This document shows, piece by piece, positions 7,829-16,231 of a stretch of 64,000 nt of DNA. Both the position numbers and the translations under genes were made by a program. Below the pieces are notes generated by a model that saw only the letters and a program-made list of their open reading frames with translations, was not told the DNA's origin and made no database searches. Location of the stretch: positions 82,228 to 146,227 of the forward strand of contig NZ_RXLP01000027.1 of NCBI RefSeq assembly GCF_004332295.1, given 5' to 3'. The stretch comes from Alloscardovia theropitheci. GTDB taxonomy: Bacteria > Actinomycetota > Actinomycetes > Actinomycetales > Bifidobacteriaceae. Positions within the stretch are counted from its first letter, which is position 1. Each line of letters begins with the position of its first letter.

Positions 7829-10027
7829 CTAAACGAGATTTCCAAATAAATTAAGTGTTCCTCCATAATATGCTACACCAAGAGCAATCACTGGAACAGC
7901 TATAGCTACAGCTAGCGCACACCAATCTCTAAGATGCGTTCGAGAGATTCTAATATGTGTTCTTGTAACTTGCGAACCGAAGCCACGCGCTTGCATCACA
8001 ATTGACAATGTTGTGGAACGACGAATTGCCAAAACTAACAAACTCACAGCATCGTCGCGAAGTTTTTTCAAGCGTGACCGCGACTGAATTGCTCGAATAG
8101 CTCTCGCTTGATGAATTGATTCCAAATCAACTCGCAAGAATGGAAGTAATCTAAATCCAGCAAGAGCCGCATACACAAAACGGTCAGATATATGCAATTT
8201 TTGCACGAAAGCATCTGCTAAATCAGTGGGATCGATACGCATAACCATAACAATCGCCGGGGCTCCCATGGCTATTACACGAATTGCTGTCGCTAACGCT
8301 AATATCCAACTGTGCTGCGCGTTATACATCATAACGGTGATAAACGATCCGGCAGCTCCAATCAACACTGGCCATGTATATCGCGCTAAGGTTTTAAGAG
8401 AAAATCCGAGAACCATGGCAATCACAAACTCTAGTCCTAAAGCCACACTCGCTGAAATTATATCGAGCGATACTATCAGCGGCAGACCGATAATAATCCC
8501 GATCCCCAAACGAGTGATTGGATTGAGAGAAGATACAAAATGAGATTGACTTGATTTAGCAAAGACATGAATATCGTCATCCCCGTCCTTGACTGATGCG
8601 TGCGAAATTTCTAGTGGAGATAACTCAATCTCCCGCGCACCTAGCATTTCAATGAAATCCCGATCATGTGTAACCGTAATAATGCACGTCCCGCTATCTC
8701 GAAGCTGTGCGAACATCTTTACTAAGGCCATCCACGTTATCGGATCTTGTCCATATGTAGGTTCGTCCACAATCAATATACGAGGATTCGCTTCGATTGC
8801 ACATGCCACAGTTAGTCGTCTTTTTTGACCTCCGGAAAGTGTATAAGGATTCTGATTACTTTGCAGTTCTAATTCATAATATGCAAGACGATTTATCGCA
8901 AGAGAACGTAGTCCTTTTTCATCTAATTGCGGATGTGAAATTCGCAATGCACTTATCATCTCTAAAAGAACGCTATTCGTGACAAATTGATGTTCGGGAT
9001 TTTGAAAAACGAACTGAATACGTGGAGCAAGTTCCCTACTTTCCCACTCATGAGGGTCACAGCTAGCGATATCAGCTCGTATATCTTCACTTACACTGAC
9101 GTCACCACTTATCGCGGGTAAGAGTCCAGCAAGTGTCATAGCTAGAGTCGTTTTCCCAGCACCATTAACGCCTGTAATCGCAGTAATTTCGTGTGTATTG
9201 AATTCACCCGTAAATTCATGCCCTACATTCTGCCCCTCAAATCCGCATTGCAATGCATGCGCACGCATCGCTTGTATAGACTTACTGCTGCTTCTTTCAT
9301 ACTCGGGGATTTTGATTTCTTCCCGCAACTTCGCTATCTGCTCTTTAAAATCATTGTTCTCATATCCGGCGTCCAAGATAACTTTTCTGTCAATAATCGG
9401 TTCCCACACGGTATCGTTATGATCGACGACAATAAGAGTAGCGCCAATTTCTTCGGCTATCTGCCCAATGGCTACTACTACATCCTTGACACCCTCTGGA
9501 TCAAGATTTGCTGTTGGCTCATCGCAGATAATAACATCTGGCTGCATCACCATTATGCTAGCTATACTTAAACGCTGAATCTGACCTCCAGATAATTCTT
9601 GAGCAAGATGATCTGGTTCAATTCCGCAATCTTTATCGAGATGCACAGTGCTCAAAGCGTTATGAGTTCTCGATAATATTTCCTTTCTATCGACACCAAG
9701 ATTTTCTCCGCCAAAAGTCGCGTTATCGATAACACGAGCGAAGACAATCTGGCTCTCAGGATCTTGCATGATCAGTCCCACACATCCGTGCTTTTCCAAT
9801 GCAGACTCATCATCAATCATGATTGTGCCGAGTGCTTGCCCACCATCTTCAGTATCACCGACGATACCCGCTATCGCTTGGAGTAAAGTACTCTTGCCCC
9901 AGCCGGAGCGGCCGGTAAGAAGAATTTTCTCACCAGCCGCAACGTTGAGATTCACATCTTTAACTGCCCAATCTTCTTTGAGCGGATATCGATATGACCA
10001 ATGTGTTATCTCTATGCGAGCTCCCAC
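7829..10027 (-). CDS. Fused ECF transporter energising protein (ATPase-ATPase-EcfT), thiamine type
   Basis: A 732-residue single chain holding the complete energising module of an energy-coupling-factor importer. ABC domain 1 (about 1-235) has Walker A GRSGWGKST, signature LSGGQIQRL and Walker B CDEPTANLDPE. ABC domain 2 (about 245-475) has GVNGAGKTT, LSGGQKRRL and VDEPTYGQDP. The EcfT membrane domain (about 490-732) has several helices and the coupling motifs QARAIRA and MQARGFG. It equals a fusion of Bacillus YkoD and YkoC. The start is GTG at 10027, directly after the ykoE stop, with AGGAGG 10 nt upstream inside the ykoE end. With YkoE and the TPP riboswitch, the likely cargo is thiamine or hydroxymethylpyrimidine. 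Confidence 0.92.
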   Translation of the reverse strand: MGARIEITHWSYRYPLKEDWAVKDVNLNVAAGEKILLTGRSGWGKSTLLQAIAGIVGDTEDGGQALGTIMIDDESALEKHGCVGLIMQDPESQIVFARVIDNATFGGENLGVDRKEILSRTHNALSTVHLDKDCGIEPDHLAQELSGGQIQRLSIASIMVMQPDVIICDEPTANLDPEGVKDVVVAIGQIAEEIGATLIVVDHNDTVWEPIIDRKVILDAGYENNDFKEQIAKLREEIKIPEYERSSSKSIQAMRAHALQCGFEGQNVGHEFTGEFNTHEITAITGVNGAGKTTLAMTLAGLLPAISGDVSVSEDIRADIASCDPHEWESRELAPRIQFVFQNPEHQFVTNSVLLEMISALRISHPQLDEKGLRSLAINRLAYYELELQSNQNPYTLSGGQKRRLTVACAIEANPRILIVDEPTYGQDPITWMALVKMFAQLRDSGTCIITVTHDRDFIEMLGAREIELSPLEISHASVKDGDDDIHVFAKSSQSHFVSSLNPITRLGIGIIIGLPLIVSLDIISASVALGLEFVIAMVLGFSLKTLARYTWPVLIGAAGSFITVMMYNAQHSWILALATAIRVIAMGAPAIVMVMRIDPTDLADAFVQKLHISDRFVYAALAGFRLLPFLRVDLESIHQARAIRAIQSRSRLKKLRDDAVSLLVLAIRRSTTLSIVMQARGFGSQVTRTHIRISRTHLRDWCALAVAIAVPVIALGVAYYGGTLNLFGNLV

Positions 10028-10714
10028 TTAAATGCGCGCCTCCTGTGAGTTCGCACTCTGGACAGTACCTGATTGAGAATCTTTACGTCGTATAATTCGA
10101 CCAGACTCAAAATGATCCAAAGCACCCGTTTTCGCTATTGCGACATAAAGCCACCAAGAGAATAGTCCTGCGAAAAGCGCTCCAGAAATTATCGTCGTTA
10201 TCAAATTAACCGACCCATACACGCCGTTCCAATCAATCGCCTGTAAATTAGTCACAAATGTATACCCCCAGCACGCAACTCCTGAGACGGCACCAGAAAT
10301 CATCGTTACCCATACATTCCATACTGAGTACAGGACGCAAGCGAATACAATTTCAGCCGCAAGACCTTGTACTAGACCTATGAGGAAGGTCGCGCTTCCT
10401 CCCCATGAATTGCCAAGTAAGGACTCAACTACTGCAGCAACTACTTCAGCGTATACTGCAGCACCCGGTTTTCGTACGATAATAAGTGCGAGTGGACCAG
10501 CAAAAAGCCACAGGCCATTCATAAGTCCGAGAATACCTGGAATCGCTGCATCTGCAAATGCTAACGGCGCATAAGCAAGTGCTGCAGCCCAGTAAATTAG
10601 TGAGCATGCTATAGCAATTACACTTGCGACTGTAATGTCAACTACTCGCCATTTTAAATTTCTGCGGGCTGGTTGATCTGATGATACCGATAATGGTTGT
10701 GAAGAATTATTCAT
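10028..10714 (-). CDS. ykoE: ECF transporter S component, YkoE family (thiamine/HMP)
   Basis: Substrate-binding membrane subunit for thiamine or hydroxymethylpyrimidine uptake. The 228 residues have about six membrane helices, and the YkoE signature is seen around EVVAAVVESLLGNSWGG followed by GLVQGLAAE. The chosen ATG at 10714 has an AGGAGGC site 6 nt upstream. A longer reading from 10747 would start inside a leader hairpin and has no ribosome site. The gene is directly followed by the fused ATPase/EcfT gene and preceded by a TPP riboswitch, so it should be shut off by thiamine pyrophosphate. Confidence 0.9.
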   Translation of the reverse strand: MNNSSQPLSVSSDQPARRNLKWRVVDITVASVIAIACSLIYWAAALAYAPLAFADAAIPGILGLMNGLWLFAGPLALIIVRKPGAAVYAEVVAAVVESLLGNSWGGSATFLIGLVQGLAAEIVFACVLYSVWNVWVTMISGAVSGVACWGYTFVTNLQAIDWNGVYGSVNLITTIISGALFAGLFSWWLYVAIAKTGALDHFESGRIIRRKDSQSGTVQSANSQEARI

Positions 10715-10744
10715 AGCAGTGCCTCCTATGATCGTATGGTCATT

Positions 10745-10776
10745 CATACATCCCCGTGATGTATGTGAGGCACGGG
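10745..10776 (-). promoter_or_regulatory. Candidate expression platform of the TPP riboswitch
   Basis: Read on the minus strand, CCCGTG (10776-10771) can pair with CACGGG just downstream (from 10758) or with CACGG at the 3' edge of the aptamer. CATACATC/GATGTATG (10765-10745) forms an 8-bp hairpin with a 5-nt loop. These mutually exclusive pairings 30-60 nt before the ykoE start look like a switching platform. No U-run follows, so translational control or a non-canonical terminator is possible. The mechanism is inferred. Confidence 0.45.
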
Positions 10777-10781
10777 TTTGG

Positions 10782-10911
10782 TTGACGTCCGTGCGCCGGC
10801 ATTACCCGGTATACGTTCAATCGGTTAGGGTGTTACATTAACTTCACAGTTAAAGTTCTACCCGTCTCTCAGCAACTTTTGCTCTTCAGCGCAAAAGTGC
10901 ACCCGTGTCAA
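10782..10911 (-). ncRNA. TPP (thiamine pyrophosphate) riboswitch
   Basis: On the minus strand the conserved thi-box elements occur in order: GGGTGC, GCTGAGAG, then ATTGAACGTATACCGGGTAA followed directly by TGCCGGCGCACGG. The closing stem is TTGAC (10911-10907) with GTCAA (10786-10782). A variable extra arm (ACTTTAACTGTGAAGTTAATG) lies between the core halves. It sits upstream of ykoE and the fused ECF gene, so TPP binding should repress them. An extended -10 (TG-T-TATACT, with TATACT at 10923-10918) places the transcript start at the aptamer's first base. Confidence 0.95.
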
Positions 10912-10917
10912 AAATCG

Positions 10918-10926
10918 AGTATAACA
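10918..10926 (-). promoter_or_regulatory. Extended -10 promoter for the TPP riboswitch / ykoE operon
   Basis: Minus-strand TGT followed by TATACT (10923-10918) is an extended -10 element. The expected start about 7 nt downstream coincides with the 5' stem of the aptamer at 10911. No good -35 is present at the usual distance, consistent with an extended -10 promoter. Confidence 0.55.
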
Positions 10927-11051
10927 ATAAGGCTGTGCAAAATGGCACATTCCCCACTTGTCTGCATGGCTTTTCAGCTTTCATGTGAGGTGCACAGTAA
11001 AAATAGTTATACGCTACACTCAGATACTTGCCTCACAAAAGGTTGAAAACA

Positions 11052-11081
11052 TTGAAAAAAAAAGAATTTTTGACATATAAT
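11052..11081 (+). promoter_or_regulatory. Candidate sigma-70 promoter for the 11275 gene
   Basis: TTGAAA (11052-11057) and a perfect TATAAT (11076-11081) are separated by 18 bp of A/T-rich sequence. The predicted transcript has a leader of about 190 nt carrying the 14-bp tandem repeats before the ATG at 11275. Between this promoter and the TPP riboswitch, CTGTGCA (10933-10939) and TGCACAG (10991-10997) form a distant inverted repeat of unknown meaning. Confidence 0.6.
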
Positions 11082-11123
11082 CGTTTTACTTATCTCCATC
11101 GTTGAAGGTAAGTCTACTGCTCA

Positions 11124-11165
11124 CAGAGAGGAGAGCTCAGAGAGGAGAGCTCAGAGAGGAGAATT
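11124..11165 (+). repeat. Three tandem 14-bp purine-rich repeats in a 5' leader
   Basis: CAGAGAGGAGAGCT is repeated exactly twice (11124-11137, 11138-11151), followed by a third copy with a changed end (CAGAGAGGAGAATT, 11152-11165). Each copy contains AGAGGAGAG, which resembles a ribosome-binding site. It lies in the untranslated leader of the 11275 gene and outside any supported reading frame. Confidence 0.9.
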
Positions 11166-11274
11166 TAGAGATGAAAATTTAGTATCCTAGCATCTTTGCT
11201 GACATTAATCGTTGCTAATCATACCTATAACTGCTCCACTAATACGTAATTTCTTCCATCAAAAGGAGGCTCTC

Positions 11275-11622
11275 ATGAACTTTAGCAACAGAAAAATAGT
11301 AAACCGAATATATGATACTGTTTATTTTCTTCTTACCCTTGCATGCATATACATACCATCCTCATTGAATCCTCTGAGATGGGTTATCTTAGCCTGCCTG
11401 ATAGTTGGTACACCCATTTTTGCCTACACACAGAGGAGTTACTCTACAGTATACAGAGTCATTGAATGCGTCTTATATTTGCTCGTATGCGCAATGCTTG
11501 GAACTATCATACTTAATCAAAATATATTGTGGTTGAATGAATCTGCGCTATCAACAGTTATCTTCTTTATGATAATCATTAACTCCAGCATTCATTTTTA
11601 CAAGGAAAAGCAGGAAAGGTAG
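11275..11622 (+). CDS. Small four-helix membrane protein, unknown function
   Basis: I do not recognise this family. The 115 residues begin MNFSNRKIVNRIYDTVYFLL and contain about four hydrophobic segments (near 14-30, 34-50, 62-82 and 88-108), with a basic, charged C-terminal tail HFYKEKQER. The ATG at 11275 has a strong AAAGGAGG site 5 nt upstream; a longer TTG reading from 11212 is not supported. Base composition is very AT-rich (many ATA and TTA codons) and unlike the housekeeping neighbours, which could mean acquisition. It is a single-gene unit with its own TATAAT promoter and the strong terminator at 11649-11686. Confidence 0.75.
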   Translation: MNFSNRKIVNRIYDTVYFLLTLACIYIPSSLNPLRWVILACLIVGTPIFAYTQRSYSTVYRVIECVLYLLVCAMLGTIILNQNILWLNESALSTVIFFMIIINSSIHFYKEKQER

Positions 11623-11648
11623 CCAATAGAAACAGATAATACAAAGTA

Positions 11649-11686
11649 GCGGGTGAAATGCTCATCAAGGCATCTCACCCGCTTTT
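11649..11686. terminator. Bidirectional terminator between the 11275 gene and the M20 dipeptidase
   Basis: A 13-nt arm GCGGGTGAAATGC (11649-11661) pairs with 11670-11682 with one A-C mismatch. It is followed by TTTTAATATTTTTT on the plus strand. It lies between convergent genes ending at 11622 and 11713. Confidence 0.85.
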
Positions 11687-11712
11687 AATATTTTTTGATT
11701 ACTTCTTCTTGA

Positions 11713-13080
11713 TTACTTTGCGAGTCCCTGCAAAATCAAAGCTTCTGTAACCACGTTATTCTTCAAAGCTGGCAAACTGATTGATTCATTTGGAGAATGA
11801 GCATTTGCCTTTGGATCTTCTGGGCCAGTCACCAGAACTTGAGCATGTGGGAAGATGCGCTGAAGTTCAGGAATAAATGGAATAGAACCACCCTCGCCCT
11901 TGTTAACTGGCGCTGTTTCAAAAGCAGCTTCCATTGCAGATTCTGCAACAGCTACTGCTTGGCACTCAGGATCCATTGCCCATCCTTGACCATTTTCTCC
12001 GAGATCTACAGTTACTTCTGCACCAAACGGAGCATTATTAACTAAGAAATCAGCGAGCGCCTTCTGTGCTTCAGCCGGATTTTGATGTGGCGATGTACGT
12101 AGTGAAAGACGGAAACGTGCACTATCAGCGATAACGTTGAATGATCCTTCTACTGGGTGAGCGTCAAATCCAATAACCGAAATACTTGGCTTTGTCCACA
12201 TTCGTGCAGCTAATGTACCAGTTCCCGCTAGCTTGTATCCCTCAACGATTGCAGCATCACGTCGAACAGTTTCCTCATCCATATCACGCTGCAAACCGCC
12301 AATTGGTTCTTCGGAAAGTACGCCTGGGATAGCTACATCACCATTGTCATCATACATGGATGCGATAAGCATAGCTGACAGTGTATTTGCATCAAGAATT
12401 GGACCACCAAATTGTCCAGAATGAACAGGATGTCCAAGTACGCGAACGGTTACGTCCATATCTGTATTTCCACGTAGCGAGGTCGTCAAGCTTGGAATAG
12501 TGTCTGACCAATTGCCAGAATCTGCCACAATTATGACGTCAGATTCGAATTCGTCCTTATGCTTTTCGATAAATGGAATGAAGCTAGGAGATCCCATCTC
12601 CTCTTCACCCTCGATAAAAATTCGAATATTTACACCCAAATCGTCACCAAGCGCATGCAAAGCACCCGAATGAATTGCGATACCACCGCCATCATCTGCC
12701 GCTCCTCGACCGTACAAACGACCATCTTTTTCAGTTGCGCTAAATGCTGGCGTATCCCATGCTGACTCATCTGGGACTGGTTGCACATCATGGTGTGCAT
12801 AAAGCAATACTGTAGGTGCCTGCGGATCGACAATTTTTGATCCGATAACTTCCCACGCGCCAGGAGTTCCGTCAGGATTTGTAGACTGGACTACGCGCGC
12901 ATCAACACCTTGTTCACGCATTTCCTGAGCAACAAACTCAGCTGAAGCTTTCATATGTTCAGCAGTAATTCCTTTAGCGGAAACAGAGCCTAAAGCAATT
13001 TTCTGCGATAATACATCAACAATTCGAGACCAGTCCGACTCGACACGTGAACGAATTTCCTCAATGGATAATTCAGCCAT
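11713..13080 (-). CDS. M20 family dipeptidase
   Basis: Cytoplasmic zinc metallopeptidase of the M20/M25/M40 (CNDP/PepV-like) family, expected to split dipeptides taken up by the cell. Of 455 residues, the metal ligands are visible in YAHHDVQPVP (His), YGRGAADDGGG (bridging Asp), EGEEEMGSP (catalytic Glu and ligand Glu), ADSGNW (Asp) and KANAHSPNES (C-terminal His). The lid/dimerisation domain lies around 205-330. The ATG at 13080 is preferred because GGAGG lies 9 nt upstream; a GTG two codons earlier would be only 3 nt from it. It is a monocistronic unit, divergent from the DUF3043 gene. Confidence 0.93.
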   Translation of the reverse strand: MAELSIEEIRSRVESDWSRIVDVLSQKIALGSVSAKGITAEHMKASAEFVAQEMREQGVDARVVQSTNPDGTPGAWEVIGSKIVDPQAPTVLLYAHHDVQPVPDESAWDTPAFSATEKDGRLYGRGAADDGGGIAIHSGALHALGDDLGVNIRIFIEGEEEMGSPSFIPFIEKHKDEFESDVIIVADSGNWSDTIPSLTTSLRGNTDMDVTVRVLGHPVHSGQFGGPILDANTLSAMLIASMYDDNGDVAIPGVLSEEPIGGLQRDMDEETVRRDAAIVEGYKLAGTGTLAARMWTKPSISVIGFDAHPVEGSFNVIADSARFRLSLRTSPHQNPAEAQKALADFLVNNAPFGAEVTVDLGENGQGWAMDPECQAVAVAESAMEAAFETAPVNKGEGGSIPFIPELQRIFPHAQVLVTGPEDPKANAHSPNESISLPALKNNVVTEALILQGLAK

Positions 13081-13265
13081 GTTCACAAACCTCCGTTAGA
13101 GTTCCTCATATAGTTTTCATCACTCATATAATATCCGCATAATCACGGCTACATTCATTGAAATATTCCTAATCTCGTTGAATATTCATCACATGTAACG
13201 TAACTTCGCGCCATATTGTGATACTTTACCTATAGATTTTAGTGCATGCAGTCGATACTTTTACA

Positions 13266-13271
13266 TAACCT
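13266..13271 (+). promoter_or_regulatory. -10 element placing a leaderless start for the DUF3043 gene
   Basis: TAACCT at 13266-13271 is followed by 6 nt and the ATG at 13278, and no ribosome site is present. This spacing puts the transcript start at or next to the A of the ATG, as in leaderless actinobacterial mRNAs. The -35 region is weak. Confidence 0.45.
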
Positions 13272-13277
13272 AAAAGA

Positions 13278-13889
13278 ATGAATTGGAATCCTTTCTCTCG
13301 TAAAGATAAGACATCTAGCGAAGTTGACGAAAAGCTAGATTCTACACACACGACTGCAGGTAAAGGTCGCCCTACACCAAAACGTCGTGATGCTGAAAAA
13401 GCTCGTCTGACACCAATCGCCCCTAAGGATCGAAAGGCTCAGCGCAAAGCCGCTAATGCTCGTCGCCGTGAACGCGAGAATAGCGAATATGAAGCAATGC
13501 GTACAGGCGATTTGCGTAACATGCCAAAAGCAGAGCAGCTTCCATGGCGAATTTATATTCGTGATTACGTCGATGCACGATATAATCTTGGCGAGTATTT
13601 CATGATTGTTATCGTTGTCCTACTCTTCGCAGCACTCGGTGCGACCTACGTGTTCCCACAGGCCTCTTTGGTTATTCTTATTTTGATGTATGTCTATCTA
13701 TTTGCAATCATCATTGATACATGGATTATGTGGCGTAGCTTAAAGAAGAAGCTCATCGACAAGTTCGGCGAGCGCGCTGTTGCTCGTGGTATGCGTTCTG
13801 GCTACTACGCATGGAGCCGTGCACTCCAGATTCGTGCATGGCGCTTGCCAAAGCCTCGCTACAAGAAGCATGGAAATTATCCAAAGTAA
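13278..13889 (+). CDS. DUF3043 membrane protein
   Basis: A 203-residue actinobacterial protein of unknown function. The first 100 residues are hydrophilic and very basic (GKGRPTPKRRDAEKARL, then RKAQRKAANARRRERE). Two membrane helices follow, at about 108-126 and 130-150. A basic C-terminal tail ends PKPRYKKHGNYPK. The GRPTPKR segment and the MPWR-like LPWRIYIRDYVDARYN segment are typical of DUF3043. It has no ribosome site and a -10 box just 6 nt upstream. Divergent from the dipeptidase and followed by its own terminator. Confidence 0.85.
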   Translation: MNWNPFSRKDKTSSEVDEKLDSTHTTAGKGRPTPKRRDAEKARLTPIAPKDRKAQRKAANARRRERENSEYEAMRTGDLRNMPKAEQLPWRIYIRDYVDARYNLGEYFMIVIVVLLFAALGATYVFPQASLVILILMYVYLFAIIIDTWIMWRSLKKKLIDKFGERAVARGMRSGYYAWSRALQIRAWRLPKPRYKKHGNYPK

Positions 13890-13917
13890 AATTCTCTGAT
13901 TTATTCAGGTATGTGGG

Positions 13918-13955
13918 TATGTGGGTATGCGTCATATGCGTACCCACATATTTTT
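13918..13955 (+). terminator. Terminator of the DUF3043 gene
   Basis: TATGTGGGTA (13918-13927) pairs perfectly with TACCCACATA (13941-13950), followed by TTTTTA. The left arm is preceded by a second copy of ATGTGGGT (13911-13918), a short direct repeat. Confidence 0.85.
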
Positions 13956-14043
13956 ATGTCTAAAAGCCCTGTTCTTGGAATCTGCTTCTAGCATAGATTT
14001 GAGGACTGCTTGTATCCACTTTGGGCGAAATCGTGTATATATT

Positions 14044-14072
14044 TTGTCATACACGTTAGTTGTACATAGAGT
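14044..14072 (+). promoter_or_regulatory. Candidate promoter for the alcohol dehydrogenase gene
   Basis: TTGTCA (14044-14049) and TAGAGT (14067-14072) are separated by exactly 17 bp. They lie about 75 nt before the ATG at 14149. Confidence 0.5.
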
Positions 14073-14148
14073 TTATTATATGAGATATTTATGATTGCTC
14101 ATCATTATCATCAATCATTATCATCATTTTATTTTTAAGAAGGAAAGT

Positions 14149-15189
14149 ATGAAAGTCGCAACATTTATTGAACCTGGCCATATGACAGTAACCGATGCCC
14201 CTGTCCCAACAATTCAAAAAGACACTGATGCGATCATTAAGATCGTACGTGCTTGTGTTTGTGGGTCTGACTTATGGTGGTTCCGTGGTATCTCTCCACG
14301 TGAGTCTGGTTCCTTCGGCGGACATGAAGCTATTGGAATTGTTCAAGAAGTTGGTTCCGCAGTAACTTCTGTACAGCCTGGAGATTTCGTCATTGCACCA
14401 TTTACCCATGGATGCGGTTACTGTGCTGCATGCAAGGCAGGTTTCGATGGCAATTGTATGAATATGGAATCAGGTGGCAATGCTGGATACCAAGGAGAAT
14501 ACTTACGCTTTACTAATGCTCAGTGGGCTCTCGTTAAGGTTCCTGGACAGCCTTCTGATTACACCGATGAGCAATTGAACTCTTTGCTTGCTTTATCTGA
14601 CGTCATGGCGACTGGTTATCACGCTGCAAAATCAGCTGAAGTTAAGGAAGGCGATACTGTCGTTGTTGTCGGCGATGGTGCTGTAGGCTTGTGTGGCGTA
14701 ATCGGCGCAAGATTGCTCGGTGCTTCACGTATCATTGCGATGAGCCGTCATGCTGACCGTCAAGCGTTGGCTCGTGAATTTGGCGCAACAGACATCGTTG
14801 AAGAACGTGGCGATGAAGCAATTGCACGTGTTATGGAACTTACTGATGGAGCTGGCGCAGACGCTGTACTTGAGTGCGTTGGAACCGAACAATCTATCGA
14901 TACAGCAGTAGCGATTTGCCGTCCAGGCGCAGTCATGGGTCGAGTCGGTGTGCCACATAAGCCAGAAATGGATACTAATTCCCTCTTCTGGAAGAATATT
15001 GGTTTGCGTGGAGGTATTGCTTCTGTAACGACATACGACAGAGATAGACTCCTAGACGCTGTTCTTAATGACGAAATCCATCCAGGAAAAGTCTTTAACC
15101 AGCGTTTCAGTCTTGACGATATCCAGTCAGCATATGAGGCAATGGATACTCGAGCAGCAATTAAATCACTCGTTATCGTAACAGAGTAA
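14149..15189 (+). CDS. Zinc-dependent alcohol dehydrogenase (MDR family)
   Basis: Medium-chain dehydrogenase/reductase oxidising an alcohol or reducing an aldehyde or ketone with NAD(P); substrate unknown. Of 346 residues, the catalytic zinc ligands are C38 (CGSD) and H59-E60 (GHE). The structural zinc is held by C89, C92, C95 and C103. The Rossmann nucleotide loop is GDGAVGLCGV. The start at 14149 follows GAAGGAAAG; upstream in-frame codons are AT-rich leader. It is the first of three neighbouring redox or hydrolase genes, but a 16-bp perfect hairpin separates it from the next, so it can be a separate unit. Confidence 0.92.
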   Translation: MKVATFIEPGHMTVTDAPVPTIQKDTDAIIKIVRACVCGSDLWWFRGISPRESGSFGGHEAIGIVQEVGSAVTSVQPGDFVIAPFTHGCGYCAACKAGFDGNCMNMESGGNAGYQGEYLRFTNAQWALVKVPGQPSDYTDEQLNSLLALSDVMATGYHAAKSAEVKEGDTVVVVGDGAVGLCGVIGARLLGASRIIAMSRHADRQALAREFGATDIVEERGDEAIARVMELTDGAGADAVLECVGTEQSIDTAVAICRPGAVMGRVGVPHKPEMDTNSLFWKNIGLRGGIASVTTYDRDRLLDAVLNDEIHPGKVFNQRFSLDDIQSAYEAMDTRAAIKSLVIVTE

Positions 15190-15221
15190 GTAATAGCTGA
15201 TTATTTTTCGCCTATATTTAG

Positions 15222-15261
15222 CATGGGGTTGAATCCTAGTATTTGAGGATTCAACCCCATG
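15222..15261. terminator. Perfect 16-bp hairpin after the alcohol dehydrogenase gene
   Basis: CATGGGGTTGAATCCT (15222-15237) and its exact complement (15246-15261) enclose an 8-nt loop, 32 bases past the stop. There is no T-run, but stem strength and position favour a terminator. Confidence 0.75.
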
Positions 15262-15409
15262 TATGCGTTATCCGAATATGCACATGTCATCATCGTATAA
15301 CCTAACTCAGTGTTTCCTGACAAACCCATTGAATATTCTGATAATTTTGAAAGCAACAAGAACGCATTCGCGTTCACACATAAACAAGATTATAAGAAAG
15401 AAAAAGATT

Positions 15410-16165
15410 ATGACTCAACAGTTTGCAGGTAAAGTAGCACTCGTTACAGGGGGCGGATCAGGAATCGGCCGTGCTATCTCTGAGCGTTATGCGTCTGAAG
15501 GTGCACATGTTATTATCGCTGGTCGCAGAGAAGCAGTTCTCAAAGAAGTAGCAGACGCAAACGATAATATCTCTTACATTGTCGCAGACGTTACAAATTC
15601 CGACGATGTTGCAAAGATTGCTGATACTATTAAAAACGAGTTCGATGGAAAACTAGATATTCTCGTCAATAATGCTGGCTGGGCTCCTGTAACGCCTCTT
15701 AAACAGCTTACTTTAGCTGACTATGACAAGGCATTTGCTCTAGACGTTCGAGCTCTCATTGACGTTACAATTCAAACTCTCCCATACATTTTGAATGCTA
15801 AGGGCACTATTATCAACCTATCCACTGTTGGAGCTCAGCATCGTGGACCTAATATGTCAATGTATCTCGGCGCTAAGGCTGCTGTAGAGAATTTCACCCG
15901 TGTATGGGCATTCGAACTCGCAGATGACGGCATCCGCGTTAATGCTATTGCGCCGGGAGCTATTGCTACTAATATTTGGAATCTTTCTGATCTTTCCCCT
16001 GAAGAGGCAAAGAAACATATGGATGGTATTGTTAACACAATTCCACTCAAGTTTGTGGGCGAAGGTGAAGACATCGCAAATGCAGCAGCATATTTGGCCT
16101 CTGACCAAGCACGTTATATGACTGGTGCAATCATGGCCGTAGATGGTGGTCTTGGAGCTAGCTAA
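15410..16165 (+). CDS. Short-chain dehydrogenase/reductase (SDR)
   Basis: Classical SDR of 251 residues using NAD(P). The cofactor motif TGGGSGIG is at 13-20 and NNAG at 87-90. The catalytic serine is S138 (NLSTVG), with Y152 and K156 (YLGAK). The arginine after the first helix (GRR, 38-40) leaves NADP(H) possible. The ATG at 15410 is preceded by the purine-rich AAGAAAGAAAAAG; the 49 upstream in-frame codons do not look like protein. It sits between a zinc alcohol dehydrogenase and an alpha/beta hydrolase, suggesting work on the same small molecules; the substrate is unknown. Confidence 0.9.
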   Translation: MTQQFAGKVALVTGGGSGIGRAISERYASEGAHVIIAGRREAVLKEVADANDNISYIVADVTNSDDVAKIADTIKNEFDGKLDILVNNAGWAPVTPLKQLTLADYDKAFALDVRALIDVTIQTLPYILNAKGTIINLSTVGAQHRGPNMSMYLGAKAAVENFTRVWAFELADDGIRVNAIAPGAIATNIWNLSDLSPEEAKKHMDGIVNTIPLKFVGEGEDIANAAAYLASDQARYMTGAIMAVDGGLGAS

Positions 16166-16231
16166 ACATTCACTTGCACAATACTATAGAAATTTATATT
16201 TTTCTTTTATAAAAAATAATTAAGGATAAAA

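Noticed and set aside
11124..11165. Possible CRISPR-like array
   Set aside because: The 14-bp units are directly adjacent with no spacers, and no cas gene is present.
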